Shown in pieces: positions 1 through 9,438 of a DNA stretch of 64,000 bases (the stretch's first letter is position 1; each line of letters starts with the position of its first letter). Source of the stretch: Shewanella schlegeliana (GTDB lineage Bacteria; Pseudomonadota; Gammaproteobacteria; Enterobacterales; Shewanellaceae); assembly GCF_016765635.1 (NCBI RefSeq), contig NZ_JAESVD010000004.1, forward strand, positions 1 through 64,000, written 5' to 3'. The notes beneath the pieces were generated by a model. The model had not been told where the DNA came from. It made no database searches and saw nothing but the letters and a program-made list of their open reading frames with translations. The position numbers and the translations under genes were made by a program.

Positions 1-116
1 TCACCCGTCCGCCGCTCGTCACCTCAGGAGCAAGCTCCCTTGTGTTACCGCTCGACTTGCATGTGTTAGGCCTGCCGCCAGCGTTCAATCTGAGCCATGA
101 TCAAACTCTTCAATTA
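1..116 (-). rRNA. rrs: 16S ribosomal RNA, 5' end (partial)
   Basis: Read on the minus strand, this stretch begins AATTGAAGAGTTTGATC and continues through the conserved 5' end of bacterial 16S rRNA, including the 27F primer region and the variable V1 stem. The gene runs off the left edge, so only about the first 115 nucleotides are present. The 5' end is placed by analogy with E. coli 16S. An rrn operon directly downstream of gmhB in the same orientation is also the E. coli rrnH arrangement. Confidence 0.97.
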
Positions 117-275
117 AAGTTTTTTTGCTTCACCTCGAAAGGGTCAGCGGCTCAACGAATTCTGTATTACATATTGCTATGAACACTCATTCATTAAGTA
201 AATTTTTGACTGCTTCGTTAGAAGACAGTTTCGAATAACTTAATCTCTGTGAGTGTCCACACAGATTTGCTTGTC

Positions 276-312
276 ATATTGTTAAAGAGCGTGAAGTCGT
301 CTTTCAGACTTC
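276..312 (-). promoter_or_regulatory. rrn leader boxB hairpin and boxA antitermination signal
   Basis: On the minus strand the leader carries GCTCTTTAACA (complement of about 280-290), a very good match to boxA of rRNA antitermination. Just upstream of it in the transcript is a small hairpin with arms GAAGTC / GACTTC (293-298 and 307-312), in the boxB position. Together they form a nut-like site for NusB/S10-dependent antitermination of the rrn operon. A second hairpin with TCTGTG / CACAGA arms follows at 245-264. Confidence 0.85.
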
Positions 313-348
313 GCCTTAGACGCTTAGGTCGTTTGGCTTGGGGTGTGT

Positions 349-376
349 ATTCTACACATCCAGTTATTGGCGTCAA
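349..376 (-). promoter_or_regulatory. rrn promoter, proximal (P2-like)
   Basis: The minus strand reads TTGACG (371-376), a 16-bp spacer, then TAGAAT (349-354). This is a near-consensus sigma70 promoter about 230 bp upstream of the mature 16S end and upstream of boxB/boxA, so its transcript would include the antitermination signals. Confidence 0.75.
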
Positions 377-605
377 GCGTTTATTTTAAGAATTCATTCA
401 AACGATGATTATTTACCACTCTCGTGTTAACAAGCATCTAATAAAGCTCTTAAAGCGATTGCCACCAGGTTCAAATCTCTTTCGATTTTTTAACCTCACT
501 CTATTCTTTTTCATAAAGAGAAAGGAGTGACTGATTTGCGCTGCAAGTCCTTTGCTACCTAGCTTTTGCTAAGAGCCATTGGCCTGCTATGCCGTGTCAG
601 TGGAT
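377..605. other. rrn promoter-proximal spacer, no gene
   Basis: This is the stretch between the two rrn promoters. No open frame with a ribosome binding site was found on either strand, and no tRNA. It is presumably leader sequence transcribed from the distal promoter. Confidence 0.6.
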
Positions 606-637
606 GCGCATTATAGGGATGTGAGATGAAAGCGCAA
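606..637 (-). promoter_or_regulatory. rrn promoter, distal (P1-like) with GC-rich discriminator
   Basis: The minus strand reads TTGCGC (632-637), a 16-bp spacer, then a perfect TATAAT (610-615), followed by GCGC. The 16-bp spacer and GC-rich discriminator are typical of stringently controlled rRNA P1 promoters. The flank upstream (641-670 on the plus strand) is A/T-rich and could act as an UP element. Confidence 0.8.
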
Positions 638-849
638 GTGGCTTTCTTAATAAAATTAGAACATCCGAATCAAATGAACATCATTTGCGCGAAACGCTGT
701 TTTAAACGGCACGCCAGCCGATTTAATGGGCAGATTTGATTAAAGGAGCAGTTCGTCTCGTAGCTATTCTTTAATGCAAGCCGCTCCAAAATCCGACTTT
801 TAGAGGTGGAAGTGAATAACTAAAGCATTTAGACAGAAGCTAAAAACAA

Positions 850-875
850 AAATGCCCCTACTATGAGGGGCATTT
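850..875 (-). terminator. Rho-independent terminator of gmhB
   Basis: A hairpin with arms AATGCCCCT / AGGGGCATT (851-859 and 866-874) and a 6-nt loop. On the minus strand it is followed by a T-rich tract (complement of taaaaacaaa). It lies about 110 bp past the gmhB stop and insulates gmhB from the rrn promoters. Confidence 0.8.
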
Positions 876-985
876 ATATTCAATTTACTGATTACACATA
901 CATAAGTACCAGTAGTATGTACAAGCTCATCTTAACTAGATAGTTCACAGTATAAGTAAGGGGTAGTCTAAACTTTCTTACTCGG

Positions 986-1540
986 CTAGGCTTGACTCGC
1001 AAGATAGGCTGGCACATCCGCAATCGAATCTAATACGACTGTTGCTGCAGCAATTGCATCATCGGTAACTGATTTACCGGTTCTAACCAGAATGCGTGTC
1101 GGTACGCCCGCCGCCTCTGCCGCTAACATATCATCACGCTTATCACCCACCATGACTGACTGAGATAGATCAATTTTTAAGAACTGAGCCGCCGAGTTAA
1201 GCATGCCCGGTTTTGGTTTACGGCAGTCACAATCGATCTTATATTCGCCAATGCCCTTTTCTGCATGATGCGGACAATAATAGATACCATCCAACTCAAC
1301 ACCTTTATCTACAAAGTTCCAATCCATCCATTCCGTTAATGAATGAAACTGATCTTCGCTATACATTCCTCGAGCAATGCCAGACTGGTTAGTGACAACG
1401 GCAAGTAGATAGCCCATCTCTTTGAGGGCCGCACATGCATCAAATACACCGTCTATATATTCAAAATCGTCAACCTGATGTACATAACCATGGTCTAGAT
1501 TGATAACGCCATCTCTGTCTAAAAATACCGCTCGATTCAC
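986..1540 (-). CDS. gmhB: D-glycero-beta-D-manno-heptose 1,7-bisphosphate 7-phosphatase
   Basis: Cytoplasmic HAD-family phosphatase that removes the C7 phosphate from D,D-heptose 1,7-bisphosphate during ADP-heptose synthesis for lipopolysaccharide inner core. The 184-aa protein has the HAD motifs in order: DRDG with nucleophile Asp8 and acid/base Asp10, TNQSG at 50-54, the lysine in CRKPKPG (106-112) and the acidic GDKRDD (132-137). The zinc loop typical of GmhB is intact (Cys89, His91, Cys104, Cys106). Length matches the family. The start is GTG. It is transcribed towards the rrn operon and ends at its own terminator. Confidence 0.95.
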   Translation of the reverse strand: MNRAVFLDRDGVINLDHGYVHQVDDFEYIDGVFDACAALKEMGYLLAVVTNQSGIARGMYSEDQFHSLTEWMDWNFVDKGVELDGIYYCPHHAEKGIGEYKIDCDCRKPKPGMLNSAAQFLKIDLSQSVMVGDKRDDMLAAEAAGVPTRILVRTGKSVTDDAIAAATVVLDSIADVPAYLASQA

Positions 1541-1704
1541 AATACATTCTCTCTAATATGCAATAGCTATTATTATTTCACTCATTACAAGAAATTGCAC
1601 CGTGAACTTGCTATAAAGCAACGAATATCGTGTAATGGATAAAATATACATTTATTATTTTAAAAATATTAACCGCTAAAAACAGCGGTAGTAGGAATAA
1701 CAAG

Positions 1705-3009
1705 ATGTCTGCTCTCTACCAACAAAGACGCGATGAGCTACTAGCTCTGTTACCAAATAACAGTTTAGTCATCATTTCTGGCTACCAACAGAAAGTACGT
1801 AGTAAAAATATCAAATACCATTTTAGACAAGATAATGACTTTCTCTATTTAACCGGATTCGATGAGCCCGATGCCATCGCATTACTGATTAAAGCAGATG
1901 TAAACCAGTACATCCTATTTTGTCGGCCAAAAGATCCCGCTCAAGAGGTCAGCTTTGGCGCACGTGCGGGCATTGAAGGTGCCGTTGAGAAACACGGTGC
2001 CAATAAGGCTTATACACCGGCTGAATTCGAAGACACTCTATTACCTCTGCTGCAAGGTATTAACACACTTTATGTGGGTGATGAGTTGGGCCGCTTCTCA
2101 TCACAGCTTGTTGGCTGGGCTAACCATCAACGACATCATTGCTCTTTTGACACTCCTAAGCAGTTCACCTCGATTAAGCCTTTAGCCGAAGTACTGCATG
2201 GGATGCGTGTCGTAAAATCCGTTGATGAGGTCAAAAAAGTTCGCGCTGCCGTGGCGGCGTCAACCGCAGGCCATAAAGCGGTGATGCAAGCGTGCAAACC
2301 TGGCGTTAATGAACGAGAGCTCTCTTCATTATTTGATTTCACTATTGCAAAGTTTGGCTGCAATGATGTTGCCTACCCCAGCATCGTCGCTGGCGGTAAT
2401 AACGCTTGCTGCCTGCATTATGAAGAGAACTGCTGTGAATTAGCTGATGGACAGATGCTCCTTATCGATGCCGGTGGTGAATTTGAACATTACGCTGCGG
2501 ATATTACTCGCAGTTACCCGGTAAATGGCACCTTTTCAAAGGAACAAAAAGCGATCTACCAATTAGTGCTAGATGCGCTAGATCAGGCCATCGCCAAGGT
2601 GAAACCAGGGGCGACTTGGAATAGCCTTTATGAAACCTGCATGCAGGTGATGGCAGAGGGGCTTAAGGAGCTTGGATTGTTAAGCGGCAGCATTGAGGAG
2701 ATTATGGCAACTGAAAGCTATAAACGCTTTACCGTTCATAAGACTGGCCATTGGCTAGGTATGGATGTCCATGATGTTGGACCATACCATGATCAGGACG
2801 GTAACTGGCGCACACTCGAAGCGGGCATGGTATTTACTATTGAGCCGGGGATTTATTTCCCGAAAGATGCACTCGATGTATCCGAAGCCTATCGTGGCAT
2901 GGGGATCCGTATCGAAGACGATATTTTGGTCACTGCAACAGGCTATGAGAATCTGTCTATCGATGTGCCCAGAACAATAGAGGAAATTGAAGACTGTATG
3001 GGAGCCTAA
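1705..3009 (+). CDS. pepP: Xaa-Pro aminopeptidase (aminopeptidase P)
   Basis: Cytoplasmic M24B metallopeptidase that removes the N-terminal residue from peptides with proline at position 2. The 434-aa protein has an N-terminal creatinase-like domain (about 1-165) and a C-terminal pita-bread catalytic domain. The five dinuclear metal ligands are visible: Asp255 and Asp266 (IDAGGE...ADITRS), His349 (KTGHWLGMDVHD), Glu380 (IEPGIYF) and Glu404 (IRIEDD). Length and spacing match E. coli PepP. It is divergent from gmhB across 165 bp. It stands apart from ubiH, which accompanies pepP in many relatives. Confidence 0.93.
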   Translation: MSALYQQRRDELLALLPNNSLVIISGYQQKVRSKNIKYHFRQDNDFLYLTGFDEPDAIALLIKADVNQYILFCRPKDPAQEVSFGARAGIEGAVEKHGANKAYTPAEFEDTLLPLLQGINTLYVGDELGRFSSQLVGWANHQRHHCSFDTPKQFTSIKPLAEVLHGMRVVKSVDEVKKVRAAVAASTAGHKAVMQACKPGVNERELSSLFDFTIAKFGCNDVAYPSIVAGGNNACCLHYEENCCELADGQMLLIDAGGEFEHYAADITRSYPVNGTFSKEQKAIYQLVLDALDQAIAKVKPGATWNSLYETCMQVMAEGLKELGLLSGSIEEIMATESYKRFTVHKTGHWLGMDVHDVGPYHDQDGNWRTLEAGMVFTIEPGIYFPKDALDVSEAYRGMGIRIEDDILVTATGYENLSIDVPRTIEEIEDCMGA

Positions 3010-3174
3010 TATCGTCTTCACACAAATTAAGATAGGTGTAGCTCTCTTGGATTGCACCTATCTCTTATGTCGCTACTCGAGCCACGCTCACTGTTAGCCC
3101 CATAGCGAGTAAAACCACTGCCTCAATGTACTACACTAAAAGCAGTACTTATGGATCAGTGAATACCCGTTCCC

Positions 3175-4431
3175 ATGCAAACTTATAAATCGGTTACCAG
3201 AACATCCCGTTCCCCTTCAGCCAAAGCTACCCCCTTGGCACGTAAGATCGGTCTGCCTCTACTGACCCTTTATGGGTTGGGTACCATGCTAGGCGCGGGG
3301 ATCTACGTTTTAGTCGGGAAAGTGGCGGCCTATGCAGGTATGCTCGCACCGCTCTCGTTTATCGTTGCCGCAATTATCGCTTATGTAACGGCATTGAGTT
3401 ACTGTGAGCTGGTCTCTCGCTTTCCTCAAAGCGCTGGTGAGGCTTGCTATGTTGAGCAGGGGTTCCATCGCCGTTATTTTGGCATCATTGTCGGTTATCT
3501 TGTGGTGTTTACTGGCATAGTGTCATCTGCAACGCTCATAAATGGCTTTGTGGGCTATTTAAACCATTTTGTCGAACTCCCACGCCACTTCAGCATATCT
3601 GTAATGCTTGTATTACTCGGACTTATCGCGATATGGGGCATTGCCGAGTCCCTCTGGTTCGCGGCCTTGATAACCGTCATCGAAGTCTTCGGTCTGTTAC
3701 TGGTCATAACTATTGCAGGCAGCGCGCTCCCCGCCACCTTAGATCTACAGCAAGCTTTTATACCTGAAAGTACACTCTTATTAGGAGGTGTGCTCAGCGG
3801 TGCATTTCTCGCCTTTTATGCCTTTATCGGCTTTGAAGATATGGTCAATATTGTTGAAGAGGTTAAGTCCCCAAGCAAAACCATGCCAAGGGGAATAATA
3901 CTGGCATTTATTAGCGCCAGCTTACTCTATGTGATTGTGGCGTTAGTCGCAGTCTTCTCTCTTCCCTTAGAGCAGCTAGCGGCCTCAGATGCCCCACTTA
4001 AAGATATTCTGGTCCGCCATCATCCCCTGGCTGGAACCCTAATCAGTGTCATCAGTCTATTTGCCATTCTAAACGGCATATTAGTGCAGATCATCATGGC
4101 AGCCAGAGTACTCTATGGCATGGCTCATCAAGAGCGAGCTCCTGCTTTTTTCGCCAAAGTAAACAGCAAGACACATACGCCGATCATCGCTACCATTATC
4201 ATCACCGCAATTGTTTGCTTTTTCGCACTCTGGCTGCCTATTGTCACTCTGGCCAAAACCACCAGCTTTATTATTCTGATCATTTTTGCTTTAGTTAACC
4301 TGTCACTTTGGCGTGTCCAGCGCCAAATGGTCAAAAATAAGGAGAATAGCCGCAAAGGCTGGCCGATTACTGGTGCACTGCTGTGTCTTTTCCTACTTGG
4401 AGTGCAAATCTTTAGCTACTTTTTCACCTAA
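3175..4431 (+). CDS. APC-family amino acid permease
   Basis: Inner-membrane secondary transporter of the amino acid-polyamine-organocation superfamily. The 418-aa protein is strongly hydrophobic, with about 12 predicted membrane segments. The first carries GLGTMLGAGIYVLVG, the unwound TM1 substrate-binding signature of APC carriers, and FEDMVNIVEEVKSP follows TM6, also typical. Residues 1-25 are a basic cytoplasmic tail. The substrate cannot be read from sequence. It follows pepP in the same direction, so uptake of peptide-derived amino acids is possible, but 165 bp separate them and co-transcription is not shown. Confidence 0.85.
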   Translation: MQTYKSVTRTSRSPSAKATPLARKIGLPLLTLYGLGTMLGAGIYVLVGKVAAYAGMLAPLSFIVAAIIAYVTALSYCELVSRFPQSAGEACYVEQGFHRRYFGIIVGYLVVFTGIVSSATLINGFVGYLNHFVELPRHFSISVMLVLLGLIAIWGIAESLWFAALITVIEVFGLLLVITIAGSALPATLDLQQAFIPESTLLLGGVLSGAFLAFYAFIGFEDMVNIVEEVKSPSKTMPRGIILAFISASLLYVIVALVAVFSLPLEQLAASDAPLKDILVRHHPLAGTLISVISLFAILNGILVQIIMAARVLYGMAHQERAPAFFAKVNSKTHTPIIATIIITAIVCFFALWLPIVTLAKTTSFIILIIFALVNLSLWRVQRQMVKNKENSRKGWPITGALLCLFLLGVQIFSYFFT

Positions 4432-4607
4432 AATAAGACCCATTTAAGCAAAATTAAAACAAGCGAATGCTGTGGAGCACCATGAAAAACAACTTCAGTC
4501 TCGCACTCCCAACAAAGACACCCAGTCAATGGCTCTGTGCTATAACTCTACTGCCATGCTCTTAAGTGCAATGTTCTTACCGCTTTGAACTCTGCTAAAG
4601 ATAGTGA

Positions 4608-4832
4608 CTAAAAGTTCGACTTAGCCCAATCGCTGAGTTGGCCTAATGGTTTGGGAAAGCCTAAGGCATAAACAAAACGATTTTCACTATCTTCAAACAC
4701 ATTTGTATTCACCGCGAGTAAAACAAAACCTTCATCTAATAATGCGCTGGCATCCTGACTGCATTCAGTTTCGACTATCTTTGTTATTTGAAGAAGCACT
4801 TCTTGAGCGTTATCCATTGTAAGTTTGTCCAT
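4608..4832 (-). CDS. Small hypothetical protein, 74 aa
   Basis: No family recognised. The predicted protein is acidic, soluble and free of membrane segments or a signal peptide. The start is supported by an AAGGA Shine-Dalgarno sequence just upstream (complement of tgataatcctta). The C-terminal half (about 40-74) contains FVYALGFPKPLGQLSDWAKSNF, which looks like a folded hydrophobic segment. It lies alone between the APC permease and the flavoprotein pair, transcribed on the opposite strand from both. Confidence 0.6.
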   Translation of the reverse strand: MDKLTMDNAQEVLLQITKIVETECSQDASALLDEGFVLLAVNTNVFEDSENRFVYALGFPKPLGQLSDWAKSNF

Positions 4833-5101
4833 GATAATCCTTATACTCCAGAGTCTATAACCATTGTAGAGTAAACAAACTAAGGTGACGTCAATCTATC
4901 TCTAGCCTATCGCGTCACCCACATTTCAGTTAGCGAACAACCTACCCACGACCTCGGCCTAGGTGCAGCCAAGTGCCGTCCCTAAAATCGGGATCCTATT
5001 TGCTGGCTATCATCACGCAAACTACAATCATAGGTACTAGGGTGATGCCCCACACAGCTGAAAACAGCGAACCCTGCCCCACCAGCCAGATGGAGTCGAT
5101 A

Positions 5102-6631
5102 ATGGATACAGACTACTTAATTGTCGGTAGTGGTATATCCGCATTAGTGTTCGCCGCTCTGAGTGCAAAATCGGGTCGTAAAGTGGTGCTCCTAGAAGCA
5201 CATCAATATCCTGGTGGCTTCGGGCACACTTTTCCCATAGGCAAGCATTACAAATTTAATGCCCAACTTCACTATGTATGGAACTGTGGCGAAGGAGAAA
5301 CGGTTAACCAAGTTCTCAAGAAGCTACAACTCGATCAGAAGGTAACATTCGAGTCATTCGACCCACAAGGTTTCGATCATATGCGCATGCCTGGGTATCA
5401 ACTCGATATTCCCTATGATTCAGAATTACTGCTTACCCGCCTAGAGTCCCTGTTTCCTAAGCATACCAAGCAATGCCGTGCATTTTTTGATGAAGTCAGA
5501 CGAACGGCCGATGGGTTAACTGTGTTATCTGGTGACGAACGCTTTAAAAATATCTTCAAAAATCTAGAAAAAGCCGCAACTGCATACAGGAACATCAGAT
5601 TTACTCTGCAGCAGATGTTTGACAAACATAAGCTGCCACTGGAGGCGCAAACTCTGCTCGCACTTCAGTGGCCCGATTTTCTGCTTCCACCAAATCAGCT
5701 GTCATTTTGCGCTTGGGTGCTGCTTTTTACTGGGTATCAGAGAGGAGCCTATTATCCGACTCATCATTTTGAACATGTGATCGACTCATTAGTCGATACT
5801 ATTGAAGATAATGGCGGTAAGATCTTCTATCAGACACAAGTAGACAAATTTATTCTGGAAGATAATCGCGTTGTAGCTGTTGAAGCCACCGATCTTAAAA
5901 CTAATGAAACTGTGCGTTACTCGGCAAAGTGCACCATCTGTAATATGGATCCTAAAAAAGCCGCCCATCTTATCGGCATTGAAAAGTTCTCTTTAAAGCT
6001 AAGAAGTCAGCTTAACTATGACTATTCGGCTTCTAACTTCATGGCTTACTGTTCGGTTAAAGATATTAACTTAGCTGACTATGGCTTTGGTAAGTGGAAC
6101 ACTTTTCACAGCAGTCACTTAGATCTCAATCAAGCCTTTGATGCCATGTATCGTAATCATGATTATTCGGCTCCCAGTTTCGCCATGTCCACTCCAGACT
6201 TTTTAACGCAAGACAGATCGGATAGACCCGATGGCCAGCAGATTATCGAGTTCGTCACCGTTGCCGATTACCAATATTTTAAAGATTTAAAGGCGCGCGA
6301 CCCAAGAGCCTATAGGCAGAAAAAACGAGCGATATTCGATGCCATAGTCAGTACGGTTGAAGAGCATTACGTGCCAAACTTTAGAGAGTACTTATCCTAT
6401 AAAAACACGGGTAGCCCGACAACGAATGAAGATTTCTGCTGGTGTCCTAAGGGTAACTCATACGGCTCGGCAATGACGCCAAACAATTTCAACCTCTGGC
6501 GATTAAACCATAACAGTTCACTGAAAGGGTTCTACTTCTGTAACGCCTCCTCAGGATATGCTGGATTTGCTGGCACATTTTGGACCGGAGCCAAGTTGTA
6601 TCAACATCTGAGTGGTGAGCGTATCCTCTAG
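5102..6631 (+). CDS. FAD-dependent oxidoreductase, phytoene desaturase / retinol saturase-like
   Basis: A flavoprotein of the CrtI / carotenoid isomerase / retinol saturase superfamily. The chosen start (MDTDYLIVGSG) has a TGGAG Shine-Dalgarno sequence and puts the dinucleotide-binding fold GSGISAL immediately at the N-terminus. The open frame extends 43 codons further upstream, but that extension looks non-coding. About 509 aa. After the Rossmann motif comes the family's LLEAHQYPGGFGHTF segment. The C-terminal ASSGYAGFAGTFWTGAKL is the second FAD-contacting motif. No carotenoid genes are nearby, so the substrate is unknown. A second FAD enzyme starts 38 bp downstream, probably in the same operon. 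Confidence 0.8.
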   Translation: MDTDYLIVGSGISALVFAALSAKSGRKVVLLEAHQYPGGFGHTFPIGKHYKFNAQLHYVWNCGEGETVNQVLKKLQLDQKVTFESFDPQGFDHMRMPGYQLDIPYDSELLLTRLESLFPKHTKQCRAFFDEVRRTADGLTVLSGDERFKNIFKNLEKAATAYRNIRFTLQQMFDKHKLPLEAQTLLALQWPDFLLPPNQLSFCAWVLLFTGYQRGAYYPTHHFEHVIDSLVDTIEDNGGKIFYQTQVDKFILEDNRVVAVEATDLKTNETVRYSAKCTICNMDPKKAAHLIGIEKFSLKLRSQLNYDYSASNFMAYCSVKDINLADYGFGKWNTFHSSHLDLNQAFDAMYRNHDYSAPSFAMSTPDFLTQDRSDRPDGQQIIEFVTVADYQYFKDLKARDPRAYRQKKRAIFDAIVSTVEEHYVPNFREYLSYKNTGSPTTNEDFCWCPKGNSYGSAMTPNNFNLWRLNHNSSLKGFYFCNASSGYAGFAGTFWTGAKLYQHLSGERIL

Positions 6632-6669
6632 GTTAACTAGCATTACAAATAGGTCATAGGGAGGACGGA

Positions 6670-7905
6670 ATGAAGTTTGCGATCATTGGAGGTGGCGCTA
6701 GCGGCATGGTAACCGCCTACTACCTGAGTAAACAGGGTCATACTGTGAACGTATTTGAGAAAAAAGCCACGCTAGGCGGACACATACGCACGGTAAACAA
6801 AAACATAAAAGTCCCTAATGTGCCACAAAATATCACTCTGGAGGGCGGTGTCGTAGAGTTTTCCAGTAACTTTAAGCACTTCATTTCCTTGATGGATGAA
6901 CTCAATGTTAATCTCGAGCCTCTCGAGGTTGGTTCAGCGCTCTTTAAACGTAATAAGAAACGCTTTCTTTCCCCCTCAGTGATAACGGGTAATATAAAAG
7001 GCTTAGCCTTTATCCTTGAGTTTTTCAAACTCGCTTATGTTTATCTCTCTGCGAACTGGTTATTGCTGCAGATATATTTCAAACCCTCATCTTCTCTTAG
7101 AGACAGGCCTTTTGCGGACTACGTCAGTAAACATCAGGTGAAGAACACATGGTTAAAACTCTTTACTATGTATTGTTTCTCTATTCCCTACAAAGCCATC
7201 ACTAAGGTTCCTGCAGAGTTAGCGTTTAATATTTTTCGTCGCTATTTTTGGGCCAACTGGAAACGAATAGATGGCGGGGTCTACAGCTATATCGAGAAAA
7301 TAGAGCGCCTTTTAAACGGCAAGGTCATCCTTAATGCGGAGATAGAAACAGTGCTCCGCTCCGATAGTGGCGTCACGCTGCAATTTGCCGATGGCAGCAG
7401 TGAGCATTTCGACAAACTCATTTTAGCCGTTCCACCAGATCAAGTATTACGCTTAATATCCGAACCAACAGCTTCAGAAGTGAAGTTCTTCTCCCCTTGG
7501 AAAGCGAATATAGCCAAAACAGTACTGCATCGAGACCCGCTGATTTACCCTCGCTTCGAAATAAGCCAGCCATCGGAGTTTGATTTTTTTCAAACCCAAG
7601 CAGGATGGGGCTACAACGCGAGCTTAACTCGGATCTGTAATCTACCGAAAAAACCGCAATACAGCTTGGCCTATAACATTGATAATTTGATTGCAGAACA
7701 AAATATCCTGCAAACATTTGAGCACCACACCCCGCTCTATAGCGTTGATGCTTTTCAATATCGCCGTAATATTATCGATAACAATGGCAACAACCACACC
7801 TACCATGTCGGTGCCTATCTCTATGACGGTCTACACGAGGGCGCTGTGCTGTCGGCCAAGAAAGTGGCCAAATTAGTACAAAAACGAGAGAGTAATGAAC
7901 ATTAA
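6670..7905 (+). CDS. FAD-binding amine-oxidase-like protein (NAD/FAD-binding, COG2907-like)
   Basis: A flavin-containing amine-oxidase-fold protein of 411 aa. The N-terminal GGGASGM dinucleotide motif (about 7-13) is followed by an acidic beta-2 end and LGGHIRT, where protoporphyrinogen-oxidase-like and COG2907-like enzymes have GGH. A hydrophobic stretch (about 107-135) could sit in the membrane surface. The start has a good GGGAGG Shine-Dalgarno sequence. It follows the CrtI-like flavoprotein by 38 bp and ends at a strong terminator. Relatives are often found beside lipid-modifying enzymes, but no such partner is seen here. The reaction is unknown. Confidence 0.75.
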   Translation: MKFAIIGGGASGMVTAYYLSKQGHTVNVFEKKATLGGHIRTVNKNIKVPNVPQNITLEGGVVEFSSNFKHFISLMDELNVNLEPLEVGSALFKRNKKRFLSPSVITGNIKGLAFILEFFKLAYVYLSANWLLLQIYFKPSSSLRDRPFADYVSKHQVKNTWLKLFTMYCFSIPYKAITKVPAELAFNIFRRYFWANWKRIDGGVYSYIEKIERLLNGKVILNAEIETVLRSDSGVTLQFADGSSEHFDKLILAVPPDQVLRLISEPTASEVKFFSPWKANIAKTVLHRDPLIYPRFEISQPSEFDFFQTQAGWGYNASLTRICNLPKKPQYSLAYNIDNLIAEQNILQTFEHHTPLYSVDAFQYRRNIIDNNGNNHTYHVGAYLYDGLHEGAVLSAKKVAKLVQKRESNEH

Positions 7906-7950
7906 CAAGCCGTCATTTACAAGAGTAGACAGTCTATTTAAACGCCCACC

Positions 7951-7987
7951 AAGTAAAAAACCATCGAGCTAAGTCGATGGCTTTTTA
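7951..7987. terminator. Bidirectional Rho-independent terminator
   Basis: Hairpin CCATCGA (7961-7967) / TCGATGG (7974-7980), with its stem extended by AAGTAAAAA on the left and CTTTTTACTT on the right. It ends the flavoprotein pair on the plus strand. The T-rich complement could also stop transcripts of the convergent dehydrogenase gene. Confidence 0.8.
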
Positions 7988-8142
7988 CTTATACTTGGAC
8001 AGTTTTTACAGCCTTATACAAATTAACCGTAACCAGCAAATGCAAGCCCACGTGCCAATATGAAGCGATATAGAGTAAGAAAGAGATGAGCACTGTGCTC
8101 TCAATGATAATCAACTTCCATATGCTCGATGCTAGGCTAACT

Positions 8143-9408
8143 CTAACTAAACCTATCGATTCGATAGGGGCTTAAGTCAATATCAGCCTGTTTACCTAAT
8201 ACCTCTTGAGTGAGTAACTTAGCGGTAATCGCCGACCAGGTGAGCCCCAGATGCTGATGACCGAAAGAGAAAAATACATTCGACTGCTTCTGGCTACGCC
8301 CCAACACTGGCAGGCTATCAGGCATCGATGGCCTAAAGCCCATCCAACGCTCACCATCCTCAACGGATGCATCAGCAAATAGCTCCGGCAGAAGTGCCTT
8401 TGCATGAGGAAACAGGCAATTTGCCCTTGCCTCAACTAAAGGTGCCTTCAGACCACCAAATTCGACCGTGCCTGCTAACCTTGTGCCACCCTGCATAGGG
8501 GTAATGATGAACTTACGATTATAAGAGGCAACCGGACGAGACAAGCGGCTGCGCTGCGGCATCATCAAATGATAGCCCCGCTCTGTTTCCAGAGGCACCG
8601 AATAGCCTAGCTGCTTAGCAAAAGGTTTAGACCAGGCACCGGAGGCAATAATCAACCGTTCGGTGGTATGGCTACCTGAGTTTGTTTCCAGCGTAATACT
8701 CGAATCTGTATTAGAGCTCTTTATCTTCACTAACTCTTCGGTAACCACCTCTCCTCCCATCTGTTTAAATTTCGCTTCTAGCGCCAAACATAAACGATAG
8801 GGATCTTCTGTATGGCCCACATGGGTAAAGTACAAAGCATTGGTGATATTTGAACTCAACGAAGGTTCTAACGCCCTGACTTCATCACCATTCAATAACT
8901 GAACTTCAACCCCCGCTTCGGCATAAGCACGAAACTCTTTGTGTACTTCCTGCTGCGATGTACCTTCAAACACCAACAAACTTCCATTCAAGATGAGTAG
9001 CTCTTCACAGCCACAAAACTCAGCAAGGGATTTCATCGCTGCGATAGAGTCTTGATTAAGCGCCTTAATCGCTCGACTATTCTGACTTCTACGTGAAGGC
9101 AACATATTGTGTAGGAAACGCAAAAACCAAGGTAGCGCTTTAAAAAAGTACTTAGGTTGAATACGAAACGGCCCAAGCGGATCCAGTAGCATGCCTGGCA
9201 GCTTAGGTAACATGGCAGGATCCGCTAAAGGAAATACCTGCTCGGTGGCAAAGTGACCCGCGTTACCCTTTGAAGCTCCCGTGCCCGCGCCCTCTTTATC
9301 TACAACTGTGACATTAAACCCCGCTCGCTGCAGCTCAATTGCCGCAGCTAATCCCACAATACCTGCGCCAACAATGGTCAATGTGTCAGGGTGCAACTTA
9401 TTGCTCAT
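8143..9408 (-). CDS. FAD-dependent D-amino acid (D-hydroxyproline) dehydrogenase, DadA-like
   Basis: A DAO/DadA-family flavoenzyme of 421 aa. The FAD-binding GAGIVG lies at residues 14-19, and the C-terminal GWMGFRPSMPDSLPVLG and FGHQHLGLTWS segments are typical of D-amino acid dehydrogenases. In hydroxyproline catabolic clusters this family oxidises cis-4-hydroxy-D-proline to delta-1-pyrroline-4-hydroxy-2-carboxylate, passing electrons to the membrane chain. The deaminase that would use that product is encoded just across the divergent promoter. It lies 30 bp downstream of the trans-3-hydroxyproline dehydratase gene in one transcription unit. Substrate assignment rests on context; the enzyme class is clear. 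Confidence 0.85.
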   Translation of the reverse strand: MSNKLHPDTLTIVGAGIVGLAAAIELQRAGFNVTVVDKEGAGTGASKGNAGHFATEQVFPLADPAMLPKLPGMLLDPLGPFRIQPKYFFKALPWFLRFLHNMLPSRRSQNSRAIKALNQDSIAAMKSLAEFCGCEELLILNGSLLVFEGTSQQEVHKEFRAYAEAGVEVQLLNGDEVRALEPSLSSNITNALYFTHVGHTEDPYRLCLALEAKFKQMGGEVVTEELVKIKSSNTDSSITLETNSGSHTTERLIIASGAWSKPFAKQLGYSVPLETERGYHLMMPQRSRLSRPVASYNRKFIITPMQGGTRLAGTVEFGGLKAPLVEARANCLFPHAKALLPELFADASVEDGERWMGFRPSMPDSLPVLGRSQKQSNVFFSFGHQHLGLTWSAITAKLLTQEVLGKQADIDLSPYRIDRFS

Positions 9409-9438
9409 AATCTTTCTCCACTCATTTTACTGACACAA

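Noticed and set aside
4481..4565. Short frame of 27 codons after the APC permease gene
   Set aside because: Weak ribosome binding site and no distinguishing feature; could be chance.
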